Origin: Syntrophaceae bacterium
GTDB lineage: Bacteria; Desulfobacterota; Syntrophia; Syntrophales; Smithellaceae
Direction of reading: 5' to 3'
Assembly: GCA_018436925.1 (NCBI GenBank)
Contig: JAHDKI010000005.1
Span: forward strand, 70,906 to 134,905
Length of the DNA stretch: 64,000 bases
How positions within the stretch are numbered: the stretch's first letter is position 1; every line of letters starts with the position of its first letter. This document shows, piece after piece, positions 37,658-47,266 of this stretch. The notes below the pieces were generated by a model. It saw only the letters and a list, made by a program, of their open reading frames with translations, ran no database searches and was not told the DNA's origin. Both the position numbers and the translations under genes were made by a program.

Positions 37658-38593
37658 TCAGCGGCATGATTTGACGGATTTTTCCAGAATCATCCCGACG
37701 GCTTTTTCCAGCGCGGCATTGAAATCCGCCGGCCGGTTCATCATCAGGAAATGATCCGCCTTTGGAATCACAATCACATCAAACGATCGCATGTGTTTCC
37801 GGTTGGCTTCGGTATTCACGGGCCACAAGTCGGCATTGACGCAGACAACCGGCGCGGAGACGTCCTTGAAAATTTTCGCCGCCTTTCCTGTGATGTACAG
37901 GTTCATCATCTGCTCCATCGCACTCAATGCAACGGAAGGCGGCGCGGACGACATATCGGCCAAAATCCAATCGCGAAGCGCGGGATCGGCATCCGGCAAA
38001 AGCATCGGGGCGACAAAGGCTCGGGTCCCCTGCCGGAAATCCTTTCTAAGCGGCGCGATCATTTCCTCAAACTCTTTTCTCGAAAGCGGGTATTCGATGT
38101 TATTGAGCGTGTCCACACCGATAAGTCCGATAACCTGCCCCGGCATAAGCCTTGCCGCCTCGGCGATCACCGAACCGCCCATCGAGTGGCCGATGAGAAT
38201 GACGTTGGACCCCTTCTCGGCTTCCACAACGGCCCGGACATCTTCTCCGAAAGAGCGCATGGAATAGACCTGGCGCGACGCTCCGGAATGGCCGTGACCG
38301 GCCAGGTCCAGAACAATCACCCGGTGCTTTTGAGAAAAAAGCGGCACCTGCATCCGAAAGTAGCGGCTGTCGCAGCTCCAGCCGTGCACGAAAACGAGCG
38401 TCGGCTCTCCAGAGCCGAAAACCTCATAGGATATCGGCGTGCCGTCTTTGGACACGGCGATCCGGGGCCATTGCGCCATCGCTTGCGACGTCCAGCAAAG
38501 CAGGCAAAGCAGGCCGCAGGCAGCGCAAAACAAAATCCCCGCTGTCGGCCGACGCCCTCTTCCCCGCAGGCTGTTTTTTTCAGGTCGTTTCAT
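37658..38593 (-). CDS. Secreted alpha/beta hydrolase
   Basis: 311 aa, AAAGGAG 8 nt before the ATG at 38593. A basic N-terminus and hydrophobic stretch (ILFCAACGLLCLLCWTSQAMA) form a signal peptide. The hydrolase domain has LVFVHGWSCDSRYF, LDLAGHGHSG, nucleophile elbow GHSMGGS and the catalytic His in KADHFLMM. Substrate unknown. Single gene divergent from the permease operon. Confidence 0.82.
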   Translation of the reverse strand: MKRPEKNSLRGRGRRPTAGILFCAACGLLCLLCWTSQAMAQWPRIAVSKDGTPISYEVFGSGEPTLVFVHGWSCDSRYFRMQVPLFSQKHRVIVLDLAGHGHSGASRQVYSMRSFGEDVRAVVEAEKGSNVILIGHSMGGSVIAEAARLMPGQVIGLIGVDTLNNIEYPLSRKEFEEMIAPLRKDFRQGTRAFVAPMLLPDADPALRDWILADMSSAPPSVALSAMEQMMNLYITGKAAKIFKDVSAPVVCVNADLWPVNTEANRKHMRSFDVIVIPKADHFLMMNRPADFNAALEKAVGMILEKSVKSCR

Positions 38594-38720
38594 AGGTGAG
38601 ACTCCTTTCCTGTTTCCGGGCGAAAATGAAACCACACCGGCGATTCGAAAGTCAATCATCTTTATCCGCGCATGTGCGCCAAAGCTTGCCGCGGTTTTGG
38701 ATGTCCGGCCAATAATTCGT

Positions 38721-38749
38721 TTGTCAAACACATCTGTTTTGTCTATAGT
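38721..38749 (+). promoter_or_regulatory. Promoter of the NCS2 permease/CBS operon
   Basis: TTGTCA (38721-38726), exact 17-bp spacer, TATAGT (38744-38749), 33 bp before the start codon. Confidence 0.65.
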
Positions 38750-38781
38750 ACCGCGGCAAAAGGCCTGCAAGGATAAGAGGC

Positions 38782-40329
38782 ATGACCCAACAAGACAACA
38801 CTCTCGGACGAAGCCGGCTGTGGGGCGAAATCACGGCGTTTCTCGCGCTTTTTTTCGACAACGTCGGCACGATGATCTTTTTTTCCGCCATCCTGATCTT
38901 CACATTCGGCTACCCGGCCGACATCATCCTCACGCGCATGATTCCGGGAACGGCCGTCGGCATTTTCCTGGGCGATCTGATTTATACCTGGCTGGCGCTT
39001 AGGCTTGCCCGTAAAACCGGGCGCAGGGACGTCACGGCCATGCCGTTGGGCATCGACACGCCCTCCACGATCGGCATCGCCTACGCCGTGCTCGGCCCGG
39101 CCTGGCTGGCGACGCAGGACGCCATCTTGACCTGGCAGATCGGCATGGCCACGCTCTTCATGATCGGCGGAATCAAAATCATCGTGTCTTTTTTTGGAAA
39201 CGCGATTCAACGCATCATTCCGACGGCGGGGCTTTTGGGATCGATCGCCGGAGTCGGCCTTTTGCTTCTGGGGTTTCTGCCGCTCGTTGAGCTTTTCACC
39301 GCGCCGGTGGCGGGGCTTGCGGCGATGGGGCTTATCTTCGCGGCCCTTTTCGCCGGACTGCATCCCGCAGGCCGGTTAAACGGCGTGCTGACGGCGGTTG
39401 TTTTCGGCACGGCCGCGCACTTCGCACTGGGCTATTTCGGGCTTGCTTCGGAATTCAAAGCCCCTGCGCTGGAGCTAAGCTTCAGCCTGCCTGCCTTCTC
39501 GCTTGCCTTTCTGACCACGCTGCCTCAAAGCATTCAGTATCTGACGCTGGCCGTCCCGTTCGGCATCCTCACAATCATCGGCGGCATTAACAACACCGAA
39601 AGCGCGAGACTCGCGGGCGACCATTACCGCACACGCGACATTCTGCTGACCGAGGCTTTCACATCGCTTATCGCTTCTTTTTTCGGCGGGGTCGCTCAAA
39701 CCACGCCTTATATCGGACATCCGGCCTATAAGAAAATGGGCGCAAGGTGGGGGTACACGCTTGCGACCGGATTATGCGTGGGCGCGGGCTCGGTGGTCGG
39801 TTTGCTCGCGCTTTTCGTCGGGACGATCCCGCGGGCGGTTATCGCGCCGATTCTGATTTTCATCGGCTTTGAAATCGTCCATCAGGCTTACCGCGAATCG
39901 CCCCCGCAGCACTCCCCGGCGGTCAGCTTCGCTTTTCTGCCGGTGATCGCAAGCCTTGTCATGATCATCCTCGGACAATTTACCGGCGCCGCGGGAATCT
40001 CGCCGGATCAGCTGCCGACGCATTTGAAGACGATGCATGCTTCGCTTCTGATGCTCTCCAACGGCTTTATCGTCACAGGACTTTTATGGGGAAGCCTTCT
40101 GGCCTTTCTGATCGACCAAAAGCCGAACCGCGCGGCCGGCTGCGCCGCCTGCTGCGGGGTACTGACGCTTTTCGGCATTATTCACTCAATTTTGCCGAGC
40201 GGCGCTCTGTATCTGCCCTGGCGGATCGACTCGGGCTTGCACCTTTCGGTCGCGGCGGCTTACTTCGTCCTGGCCGCCGTTTTGCTGATCGGAAAGCCGA
40301 CTTCCCGCGGAAAAGAAAGGGCGTTATGA
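38782..40329 (+). CDS. NCS2-family purine/pyrimidine-type permease
   Basis: Inner-membrane permease of 515 aa with about 13 helices. It begins FLALFFDNVGTMIFF and carries TAMPLGIDTPSTIGIA (the helix-break motif), IGGINNTESARLAGDHYRTRDILLTEAFTSLIASFFGGVAQTTPYIGHPAYKKMGAR, a segment matching the AzgA/hypoxanthine-adenine type signature. Substrate is probably a nucleobase, but anaerobic relatives are uncharacterised. Stop overlaps the start of the CBS gene (ATGA), implying coupled synthesis. Confidence 0.82.
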   Translation: MTQQDNTLGRSRLWGEITAFLALFFDNVGTMIFFSAILIFTFGYPADIILTRMIPGTAVGIFLGDLIYTWLALRLARKTGRRDVTAMPLGIDTPSTIGIAYAVLGPAWLATQDAILTWQIGMATLFMIGGIKIIVSFFGNAIQRIIPTAGLLGSIAGVGLLLLGFLPLVELFTAPVAGLAAMGLIFAALFAGLHPAGRLNGVLTAVVFGTAAHFALGYFGLASEFKAPALELSFSLPAFSLAFLTTLPQSIQYLTLAVPFGILTIIGGINNTESARLAGDHYRTRDILLTEAFTSLIASFFGGVAQTTPYIGHPAYKKMGARWGYTLATGLCVGAGSVVGLLALFVGTIPRAVIAPILIFIGFEIVHQAYRESPPQHSPAVSFAFLPVIASLVMIILGQFTGAAGISPDQLPTHLKTMHASLLMLSNGFIVTGLLWGSLLAFLIDQKPNRAAGCAACCGVLTLFGIIHSILPSGALYLPWRIDSGLHLSVAAAYFVLAAVLLIGKPTSRGKERAL

Positions 40330-40973
40330 TTGTCGGCATGTGGATGACGCGGAATGTGATCACCATTGCTCCGGGCACCCCGCTTGCGGAGGCGGCGGCG
40401 ATCATGACCGCCCGGCGCATCCGCCGCCTGCCGGTGGTCGAGTGGCGCGACGCGGAGGCGTATCCGGTGGGCATCGTCACGGCGACCGATATTCTGCATG
40501 CCTGTCCGCCGGATGTCAATCCTTTCGCCGCGGCCCTGCCGCAAAGCCCCAGGCTGCGCATGACGGCGCAGGACATCATGAGCCGGTCGCTGCGCACCGC
40601 CCGGCCGGAAACGCCGATTGAAGACGCCGCCCGCATTTTGCGCGACGGCAAAATCAGCACGCTGCTCGTGGTTCAGAAAAGACGGCTGATCGGCCTCATC
40701 ACCGAGTCGGATATCTTTCGGGCCTTCGTGGGCATTCTCGAATCGACCGGCGCGGGAGCGCGAATCACGTTCGCCGTGCCGGAACAGGAAGACATCTTCG
40801 GCCTCGTCGCCCCTATTGCGATCGAGCTTCGTGTCAGGATCACAAGCCTGATGACCGTGGATCAACCTAATCGCAAACTGTGCGTCGTCCGCCTCGCCGG
40901 TGATAACCTCGACGCCTTCATCGACCGGATCTGGAAATCCGGGCACACGGTACTCAACGTGCTGAGATATTAA
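40326..40973 (+). CDS. CBS-pair protein with C-terminal ACT-like domain
   Basis: 215 aa. Two CBS motifs span about residues 4-62 (MTRNVITIAPGTPLAEAAAIM, PVGIVTATDILHA) and 82-140 (DIMSRSLRTARPETPIEDAARIL, LIGLITESDIFRAF). The tail (about 145-215) has the beta-alpha pattern of an ACT-like sensor (VRITSLMTVDQPNRKLCVVRLAGDN). CBS pairs bind adenosine nucleotides, so this may tune the purine-type permease it is translationally coupled to. Confidence 0.85.
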   Translation: MIVGMWMTRNVITIAPGTPLAEAAAIMTARRIRRLPVVEWRDAEAYPVGIVTATDILHACPPDVNPFAAALPQSPRLRMTAQDIMSRSLRTARPETPIEDAARILRDGKISTLLVVQKRRLIGLITESDIFRAFVGILESTGAGARITFAVPEQEDIFGLVAPIAIELRVRITSLMTVDQPNRKLCVVRLAGDNLDAFIDRIWKSGHTVLNVLRY

Positions 40974-41036
40974 ACAGGTTTTCCCAGGAATCGGCCTTTT
41001 GCGCCGTGCTTTATCGAACAGCCGTAAACGATCGGC

Positions 41037-42359
41037 CTAAATTTCGTAGAAGACCTTGATGTTTTTCCGCTCGAGTCTCGATTCCACCCAACGGCTGATT
41101 TTTTTGCGGTCCTTTGCGCCGAGCGATCCGGGCTTGACGGAAAAAACGACGACGTGAGTCTCGTCGGCCTGGCCAACTTTGCTTTTGAAGCCGGAAGCCC
41201 TGGCGTAGGTGCAGGCCGAAATCTGCGGATACAGCGGCTGAATTTCAGCGAGCAACTGTCGCCCGAGGGCGGCGTTGATTTTTCGGGTCTCTTCAATCTT
41301 TTCTTTCTCTTTGAGGATCAATTGCAGGCGGTTGACCTCGCCTTTGAGCGCGTCGAGCTGGCTTTCACGCTGTTTTTCCCGGTCTTTGACGTCATCGATC
41401 GAAAAGCCCTGTTTAAAAACCAGTTTGACATCATCCAGATAGAAATCTTTCGCTTTTTCCGCAATCGCCTTTTTTTGCAGATCATTGAGCGTGTTGCCGC
41501 CATAGACCAGCGTAATGGTCTTGTCGGCAGGGCTGACTTCCTCTTTGAGGAGATACGTCCCTTCGACAATCGCCACATTTCTTGTAAACCGGGAAGAGCG
41601 CTCCATAAACGCTTCCTTCTGCACCAGACCGTAGCCGAAATAGACGCTGGGAACGATGGTCACCAGAATCACAACGGTGATCATGTTGTTGATCCGGCTT
41701 TTCATGGCGTCATCCGCAAGGGTGCGGTTGGGAAAACGAAGAAACTGGGAGACAGCCACAGAGGCCATGGCGATAAACACCGTATTGATCGTGAACAGAT
41801 AAAAAGCCCCAAAAAAAAAGTTGAATTGCCAGGTGGCCAACCCGTATCCCGCGGTGCACAGAGGCGGCATCAGCGCGGTGGCAATAGCGACGCCGGGAAT
41901 GACGTTTCCCTTGGATTTGCTGCTGATGGCCACGATGCCCGCCAGGCCGCCGAAGAGCGCGATGAGCACATCATAAATGGTCGGGCTGGTTCGCGCCAGA
42001 AGCTCGGAGTGCGCGGTGGAGACGGGACTGATGGCGAAATACAGAGTCGAAGCGATGAGACTGGCGGCGACCGCAAAGGAAAAATTTTTCACCGCCTTGC
42101 GAAACAGCGGCATGTTGTAGGTGGCGATGCTGTATCCCATGCCGTTGATCGGCCCCATCAGCGGCGAAATAAGCATGGCGCCGATGATGACGGCCGTGGA
42201 ATTCATGTTCAGGCCGATCGAGGCGATGACGATGGCGAACGCCAGAATCCAAAGATTGGTTCCTTTGAAAATAATGTCTTTTTCTATCGTGGCGTGGATG
42301 GTGTCAAAATCTTCAATGTCTTTCCCCAGCTTCAGAGCTGACGTGATTTTCTCGAACAT
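41037..42359 (-). CDS. DUF389 (TIGR00341) membrane protein
   Basis: 440 aa. Six or seven helices in residues 30-255 with the family hallmarks SIGLNMNSTAVIIGAMLISPLMGP and SSKSKGNVIPGVAIATALMPPLCTAGYGLA. A C-terminal soluble part (about 265-440) contains a coiled coil (EKQRESQLDALKGEVNRLQ). Function of the family is not established. Last gene of a transport cluster, 3 bp after mscS-like gene. Confidence 0.85.
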   Translation of the reverse strand: MFEKITSALKLGKDIEDFDTIHATIEKDIIFKGTNLWILAFAIVIASIGLNMNSTAVIIGAMLISPLMGPINGMGYSIATYNMPLFRKAVKNFSFAVAASLIASTLYFAISPVSTAHSELLARTSPTIYDVLIALFGGLAGIVAISSKSKGNVIPGVAIATALMPPLCTAGYGLATWQFNFFFGAFYLFTINTVFIAMASVAVSQFLRFPNRTLADDAMKSRINNMITVVILVTIVPSVYFGYGLVQKEAFMERSSRFTRNVAIVEGTYLLKEEVSPADKTITLVYGGNTLNDLQKKAIAEKAKDFYLDDVKLVFKQGFSIDDVKDREKQRESQLDALKGEVNRLQLILKEKEKIEETRKINAALGRQLLAEIQPLYPQISACTYARASGFKSKVGQADETHVVVFSVKPGSLGAKDRKKISRWVESRLERKNIKVFYEI

Positions 42360-42362
42360 GCC

Positions 42363-43241
42363 TTATTCCTCTTTGTTTGTTTGCGGCGCGGATTTGATGT
42401 AGACATCGCGCTGCGGATAGGGAATCTCAATGCCCTGCTCGCGGAAGCGCCGCGCAATTTCATAGTAGAGCTGGCTTTTGAGCACACCGGGACGATTGAC
42501 GTATTCCCGCGTCCAGACACGCAGGTTGAAAATCATGGCGCTGTCGGCATACTCGGAAAACAGCACGTCGGGAACGGGATTCTTTAAAACCCCCGGATTG
42601 TCGCGGGCGATCTCCAATAAGACCTTTCGGATGGTTTCCGGATCTTCCTGATAGGACACCCCCACGGGAAAGTTGAAGCGGACGTTGCGGTCCGTATGGC
42701 TCCAGTTGATCACGGTTTCGGAGATAAACTGGGAATTCGGAACAATAATGGAGATGTTGTCATTGGTGATGATGGTGGTCGCCCGCATGGAAATATCCAC
42801 CACGTCGCCGGCGACATCCGCCACTTCAATGCGGTCGCCCACCTTGATGGGCCGCTCGAACAGGATAATGAGCCCGCTGACGAAATTGTTGGTGATGTTT
42901 TGCAGACCGAAACCGATACCGACGCCCAGAGCGCCAAGCAGGATGGTCAGACTGCTGAGATTGATTCCCGCCGTTTGCAGGATAACGACGAACCCGACCA
43001 CCAGAAGAACGTACTTAACAATGGCGCCGACAGCCACGCGCACCCCCAGCTCGAACCGGCTGCGGGCCAGCAGCTTGTGGGCAATGAGCTTATTGATCTG
43101 CGAGGCGACAACGATCAGAATCACCGTCGCCAGAATCAGGTAGATCATCGTCCAGATGGTGAAAGCCGACGAGCCGATCGTAAAGAGCGGCGTGTTGAGC
43201 GAATCGATGATTTTTTGCAGCCAAATGCTGATGCCGTCCAT
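42363..43241 (-). CDS. MscS-type mechanosensitive channel
   Basis: 292 aa small-conductance mechanosensitive channel. Three N-terminal helices, then the Gly/Ala-rich pore helix ILLGALGVGIGFGLQNITNNFVSG (about 110-133) and the beta domain RPIKVGDRIEVADVAGDVVDISMRATTIITNDNISIIVPNS. It releases solutes on membrane tension. It lies between SLC13 and DUF389 genes in the same direction, suggesting joint ion homeostasis. Confidence 0.9.
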   Translation of the reverse strand: MDGISIWLQKIIDSLNTPLFTIGSSAFTIWTMIYLILATVILIVVASQINKLIAHKLLARSRFELGVRVAVGAIVKYVLLVVGFVVILQTAGINLSSLTILLGALGVGIGFGLQNITNNFVSGLIILFERPIKVGDRIEVADVAGDVVDISMRATTIITNDNISIIVPNSQFISETVINWSHTDRNVRFNFPVGVSYQEDPETIRKVLLEIARDNPGVLKNPVPDVLFSEYADSAMIFNLRVWTREYVNRPGVLKSQLYYEIARRFREQGIEIPYPQRDVYIKSAPQTNKEE

Positions 43242-43250
43242 ACCCCCCTC

Positions 43251-45029
43251 CTAAAACGGGAAAAAAACGGGAATCAGAAGCGTCGCCAGAATCCAGAAGA
43301 TCAGATTCAGCGGCGCTCCCACTTTGATAAAATCGGAAAACTTATACCGCCCGACGCCGTAGATCATTGTATTGGTTTGATACCCCACGGGCGTCATGAA
43401 ACTCGCCGAGGCCGCAAAAGCGATCGCCATTAAAAACGGCTTCGGACTCACGCCCATGGCCGCGGCCGCTGCGATGGCAATGGGCGCAAGGAGCACCGCC
43501 GTGGCGTTGTTCGACATCGTCTCCGTCAGAAGAGAGGTCATAAGATATAGCGCGGCCACAATCGCCACCGGTCCCCAGCCGCCCAGAAACCGGATCATCT
43601 GTTGTGAAAGATACATCGCGGCCCCCGTCTTTTCCAGAGCCACACCCAGGGAGATGATGCCGCCCAGAAGAAAGATCACATTCCAGTCGATGGCATCATA
43701 GGCTTCCTCCAGGGTAATGCATCCCACAATCACCAGCAGAATCGACCCGATAATGGCCCCGACCATAATGGGCAAAATGCCCAGCGCCGCCGCCGCGATG
43801 ACCGCCGTAATGATAAGCAGCGCCGGAATGATTTTATCTTTGCGGTACTGAGGGGTTTCAATGTCGGAAACGATAACAAAGTTTTTATTGCTTCGGAGCG
43901 CGTCGTAATTTTCCTTGCGCGTTTCGACCAAAATCGCATCGCCCGCCCGAAGCGGGGTCTCGGCAAAGCCGGTATTGAGCAATTGCCCGCGATGGCGAAG
44001 CGCCAGGGCGGTGGCCCGGAAAACATTCCGGAAGTAGGAGGATTTAATCGTTTTACCGATCAAACGGGAATTGGGGGCGATGACCACTTCCGTCAGCGTC
44101 AGAGCCTCGCAACGGAAATCATCATCCTGGAGCTGGCAGTCCGATTTCATTTCGATTCCGATGCGATCCTTGAGCTTTTGGAGCTGCTTAATGTCGCAAC
44201 GCACGCGCAGAAGATCGTTTTCTTTAAGCACAATGTCGGACACCGGCACCAAAAGACGCTGCCCGTTGCGGATCACTTCCAGCACGTCAATGTCCAGCTC
44301 TTTCACTAGCGGCGAATCGGCCACGCGCACGCCGATGGATTTCGCATCCTGCCGCAGCACGATATCCGTCAGATAATCATGCATCCGGTACTTGTCCGTG
44401 AGATTCTCCTCGGCCGCGCGAACCGGAATCAAACGCACGCCGAAAAGCGTCATGTAGGCAATACCGACCCCGAAAAAGACAAGGCCCAGCTTGGTGAATT
44501 CAAACATGGAAAAAGCCGGCAGACCGTGCTGGACGGCGATGGAACTGACCAGAATATTGGTGGACGTGCCGATCAGGGTGCAGACGCCCCCAAACATAGA
44601 GGCAAAGGAAATCGGCATGAGCAGCCTTGAAGGACTCAGCTTGTTTGTCGCGGCCAGACCCAACAGGATGGGAATGAAAACCGCCACCACCGGCGTATTG
44701 TTGACAAACGCGGAGACCGCCCCGACCAGAATCATCGTGCCGATCAAGCCCAGCCAGAAATTGATTTTGAAAACCTTCGACGACACCGCCCCCAGAAAAT
44801 TGACTGCGCCGGTTTTCTGCAAGGCGGCCGAGAGAATAAACATCGCGCCCACCGTGACGGTCGCCACATTGCTGAATCCGGACAATCCCTCTTTAGGGGT
44901 GAGGATTCCGCTGATCATCAGAATCGCCATCACCAGGATAGCCGTCAGGTCCACCGGCAGTTTTTCGGACGCAAATAAAAAAACCGCGAGGAAAATCACG
45001 CCCAGCACCATCAGCATATCAAGTGTCAT
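43251..45029 (-). CDS. SLC13-family anion/dicarboxylate permease with two RCK-C domains
   Basis: 592 aa. The transport domain is split: helices 1-5 (about 1-185), two TrkA-C (RCK-C) domains in a cytosolic insert (about 215-375; GVRVADSPLVKELDIDVLEVIRNGQRL and APNSRLIGKTIKSS), then further helices with MSNNATAVLLAPIAIAAAAAMG and ASFMTPVGYQTN, the DASS carboxylate/Na+ sites. The substrate may be sulfate or dicarboxylate. GGGGG lies close to the ATG at 45029. Confidence 0.87.
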   Translation of the reverse strand: MTLDMLMVLGVIFLAVFLFASEKLPVDLTAILVMAILMISGILTPKEGLSGFSNVATVTVGAMFILSAALQKTGAVNFLGAVSSKVFKINFWLGLIGTMILVGAVSAFVNNTPVVAVFIPILLGLAATNKLSPSRLLMPISFASMFGGVCTLIGTSTNILVSSIAVQHGLPAFSMFEFTKLGLVFFGVGIAYMTLFGVRLIPVRAAEENLTDKYRMHDYLTDIVLRQDAKSIGVRVADSPLVKELDIDVLEVIRNGQRLLVPVSDIVLKENDLLRVRCDIKQLQKLKDRIGIEMKSDCQLQDDDFRCEALTLTEVVIAPNSRLIGKTIKSSYFRNVFRATALALRHRGQLLNTGFAETPLRAGDAILVETRKENYDALRSNKNFVIVSDIETPQYRKDKIIPALLIITAVIAAAALGILPIMVGAIIGSILLVIVGCITLEEAYDAIDWNVIFLLGGIISLGVALEKTGAAMYLSQQMIRFLGGWGPVAIVAALYLMTSLLTETMSNNATAVLLAPIAIAAAAAMGVSPKPFLMAIAFAASASFMTPVGYQTNTMIYGVGRYKFSDFIKVGAPLNLIFWILATLLIPVFFPF

Positions 45030-45092
45030 CGGCCCCCCCTTAAGGGATAAAACAGGTTTACGCTCAGCAGCGCCAAATCTTTGCACCCGGCG

Positions 45093-45632
45093 TCAGCGAA
45101 TGATCTTCCATCGCTTCAAAAAATCATCCCGGGTATAGGTGCCCGGCGCGGCGTGATCGCCTTCGCGAAAATCAAAACGCACCGCATCGATTTTTTCATA
45201 TTCGGTCAACGTAAAGGTGGCGGCGGCAAGATATTCTTGCGCTCCGGTTGACCCCATGCGTTCGGTGAGATATTCATCATTTTGCACATCCAGCGCAAGA
45301 ACCCTTTTCCGGACATCTTTGAAACGCAGTTTGGGAAGAACCGGCCGTCCGCCGTCCTGGGGCAACCTGGCCAGTTCGGCGGATTGGACAGACCGATTAA
45401 AGGCATCAATGAGCGCGGGCAGATCCCCCTTGATCCGGTCGATGCGGTCTCCCCTGACCAGCAGATTATCGCCTTTCGCATTGGTCTGGGCAAACCAGAC
45501 ATACCGGTTCGGTTGGTCATCCCGGTTTAGGAAAACCAGGATGACTAAAGCCGCCGCAACGACCGCCGCGATTAGCATCGCCAAAATGATGAATCGTTTT
45601 TTTTTCAGACTGCATCCCTCCGGACTGTTCAA
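45093..45632 (-). CDS. Membrane-anchored GerMN-like protein
   Basis: About 179 aa with one N-terminal helix (FIILAMLIAAVVAAALVILVFL). The C-terminal part TGAQEYLAAATFTLTEYEKIDAVRFDF resembles the GerMN domain found in spore and lipoprotein contexts. Function unknown. Start is unclear: TTG at 45632 has no good ribosome binding site, whereas a CTG at 45608 sits 7-8 nt after a strong GGAGGG; no in-frame ATG is available. Confidence 0.6.
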   Translation of the reverse strand: MNSPEGCSLKKKRFIILAMLIAAVVAAALVILVFLNRDDQPNRYVWFAQTNAKGDNLLVRGDRIDRIKGDLPALIDAFNRSVQSAELARLPQDGGRPVLPKLRFKDVRKRVLALDVQNDEYLTERMGSTGAQEYLAAATFTLTEYEKIDAVRFDFREGDHAAPGTYTRDDFLKRWKIIR

Positions 45633-45851
45633 CTCTGCACCGATCTTATATCAGACAATATTCCGGATGGCAAAGCGCATGTCGTGGTCGTGCCGGGTCT
45701 CCCCACAAACGGCGCGGTGGGTTGACCGACCGTCCGAAGCGGACAACAAGCAAAATCCGCCGCAAGTTAAGGTTTTGGAAAAAACAACCGATATGTTATA
45801 AAAATTCCGCAGAAACCGAACTATTCAGCCGCCGGGAGGATCGGGGTTCCA

Positions 45852-47042
45852 ATGACGACATCAAGCAAGGACGAGTACAGCCTATCGACGTGGTTGGGCG
45901 AATTCGCCGACCGGGAAACGGAACGATCTTTTCAAAGACATTTTCAGCAAATCACAAACCGCCAGCTGCGCATTGTTCTGATGGTATGGGCCGTTTTGCT
46001 GCTTTTGTTCGCGGTTCCCGACTACACGGCCCTGGGCGCCACCAGGCCCTTTTACTTTCTGCTGACCTACCGCGTCGCCATTGCCCTGGCTCTTTTGGCC
46101 GTGATCTTGTGCATCAGATCCGATACCGACTCTTCCAAGATCAGTTACACGGTCACCGCCATCGTCATTGTCGGATTCACCGGATTCATGCTGCTTTTTG
46201 TTTACCGCCCGGATGCCACCGTCTGGATTGTCGGGGTCATTATGATCCAGATCATCGCGCTTCTGATGTTCGTGCCGATACGGTTCGTCTGCGCCTTTGC
46301 CGGCGGTTTTTACGCCGTCGTCATTACCCTGGGCACAAGGTGGGTTATGGGTTCCTCCCGGGAAAATCTGATCGGCCTGTTTTTTCTTCTGATGCTGCCA
46401 TTCGTCCTGGGCGCCGCAACCGCGCTTCGAATGGCTGTTTTGCAGCGCAGGCAGTTCACCTACCTGTCCAAAACCGAAAAAATCAACCGGGAACTGGAAG
46501 AAGAAATTGACCGGCGGCACAAACTGGAGCTGAAGCTCAAAGAACTGGCCTCAACCGATCCTCTGACGGGGCTGTACAACCGCAGAGAGTATGAAATGCT
46601 CTTCTCCCATGAAATCGAACGGGCGCGCCGGACCAACTCGCCTTTGTCGGTCTGCATCGTCGATCTGGACCATTTCAAAAAGGTCAATGACACGCACGGC
46701 CACGCGGCGGGCGACGAAGTTCTGCGCCGGACAGCCGATTTGCTGCGAAGCAAACTCCGGTCCATGGATATTGTCGGACGACTCGGCGGGGAGGAATTCA
46801 TTATTCTGCTGCCCGAAACGCGAATCGATCAGGCCTCTTTGGTGGGAACCCGTCTTCTGGAGGCTCTCTCCACAACAGACATTCAAGCCGGCGCGGCCAT
46901 GCTGCGGGTCACCGCCACGATCGGCATCAGTCAATTGATTCCGAACGACCGGGACTTCAACATGATTATCCAACGGGCCGACGCCGCTTTGTACAAAGGT
47001 AAAGAAGGCGGCCGAAACCGGGTGGAAATCAGTTCGTCCTAG
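45852..47042 (+). CDS. Membrane diguanylate cyclase (GGDEF)
   Basis: 396 aa. Six membrane helices (about 40-200) are followed by a short coiled coil and a GGDEF domain (about 235-396). The active site reads GGEEF, with DPLTGLYNRREYE at the domain start and VDLDHFKKVNDTHGHAAGDEVL binding Mg/GTP. An RSMD motif five residues before GGEEF is a complete inhibitory I-site, so c-di-GMP feedback is expected. Followed by tandem terminator hairpins. Confidence 0.92.
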   Translation: MTTSSKDEYSLSTWLGEFADRETERSFQRHFQQITNRQLRIVLMVWAVLLLLFAVPDYTALGATRPFYFLLTYRVAIALALLAVILCIRSDTDSSKISYTVTAIVIVGFTGFMLLFVYRPDATVWIVGVIMIQIIALLMFVPIRFVCAFAGGFYAVVITLGTRWVMGSSRENLIGLFFLLMLPFVLGAATALRMAVLQRRQFTYLSKTEKINRELEEEIDRRHKLELKLKELASTDPLTGLYNRREYEMLFSHEIERARRTNSPLSVCIVDLDHFKKVNDTHGHAAGDEVLRRTADLLRSKLRSMDIVGRLGGEEFIILLPETRIDQASLVGTRLLEALSTTDIQAGAAMLRVTATIGISQLIPNDRDFNMIIQRADAALYKGKEGGRNRVEISSS

Positions 47043-47052
47043 GCTTTTTAAG

Positions 47053-47094
47053 CCCTTGCCGGCAGCAAGGGAAGGCCGTTGTCCGGTCGGCCTT
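47053..47094 (+). terminator. Tandem hairpins after the diguanylate cyclase gene
   Basis: CCCTTGC/GCAAGGG (47053-47071) and directly after it AAGGCCG/CGGCCTT (47072-47094), then CTTCGGTTTT. Together they form a plausible terminator. Confidence 0.6.
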
Positions 47095-47175
47095 CTTCGG
47101 TTTTCCGCGTCGATAAATAATTCGTAAATTCATAGGCTTATCAGCACGCCATTTTCTTTCCCCCGCAAGTATGCC

Positions 47176-47204
47176 TTGACTTCTTCCAGGGCCTTTCCTA
47201 TACT
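47176..47204 (+). promoter_or_regulatory. Promoter of the 4-hydroxybutyryl-CoA dehydratase-like gene
   Basis: TTGACT (47176-47181), 17-bp spacer, TATACT (47199-47204). AAGGAG precedes the ATG at 47267. Confidence 0.7.
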
Positions 47205-47266
47205 CCGCGACGCTAAGAAGGGGAATTCTTAACAAACACCAAATCAGGAAAAAAAGGAGACAAGGC

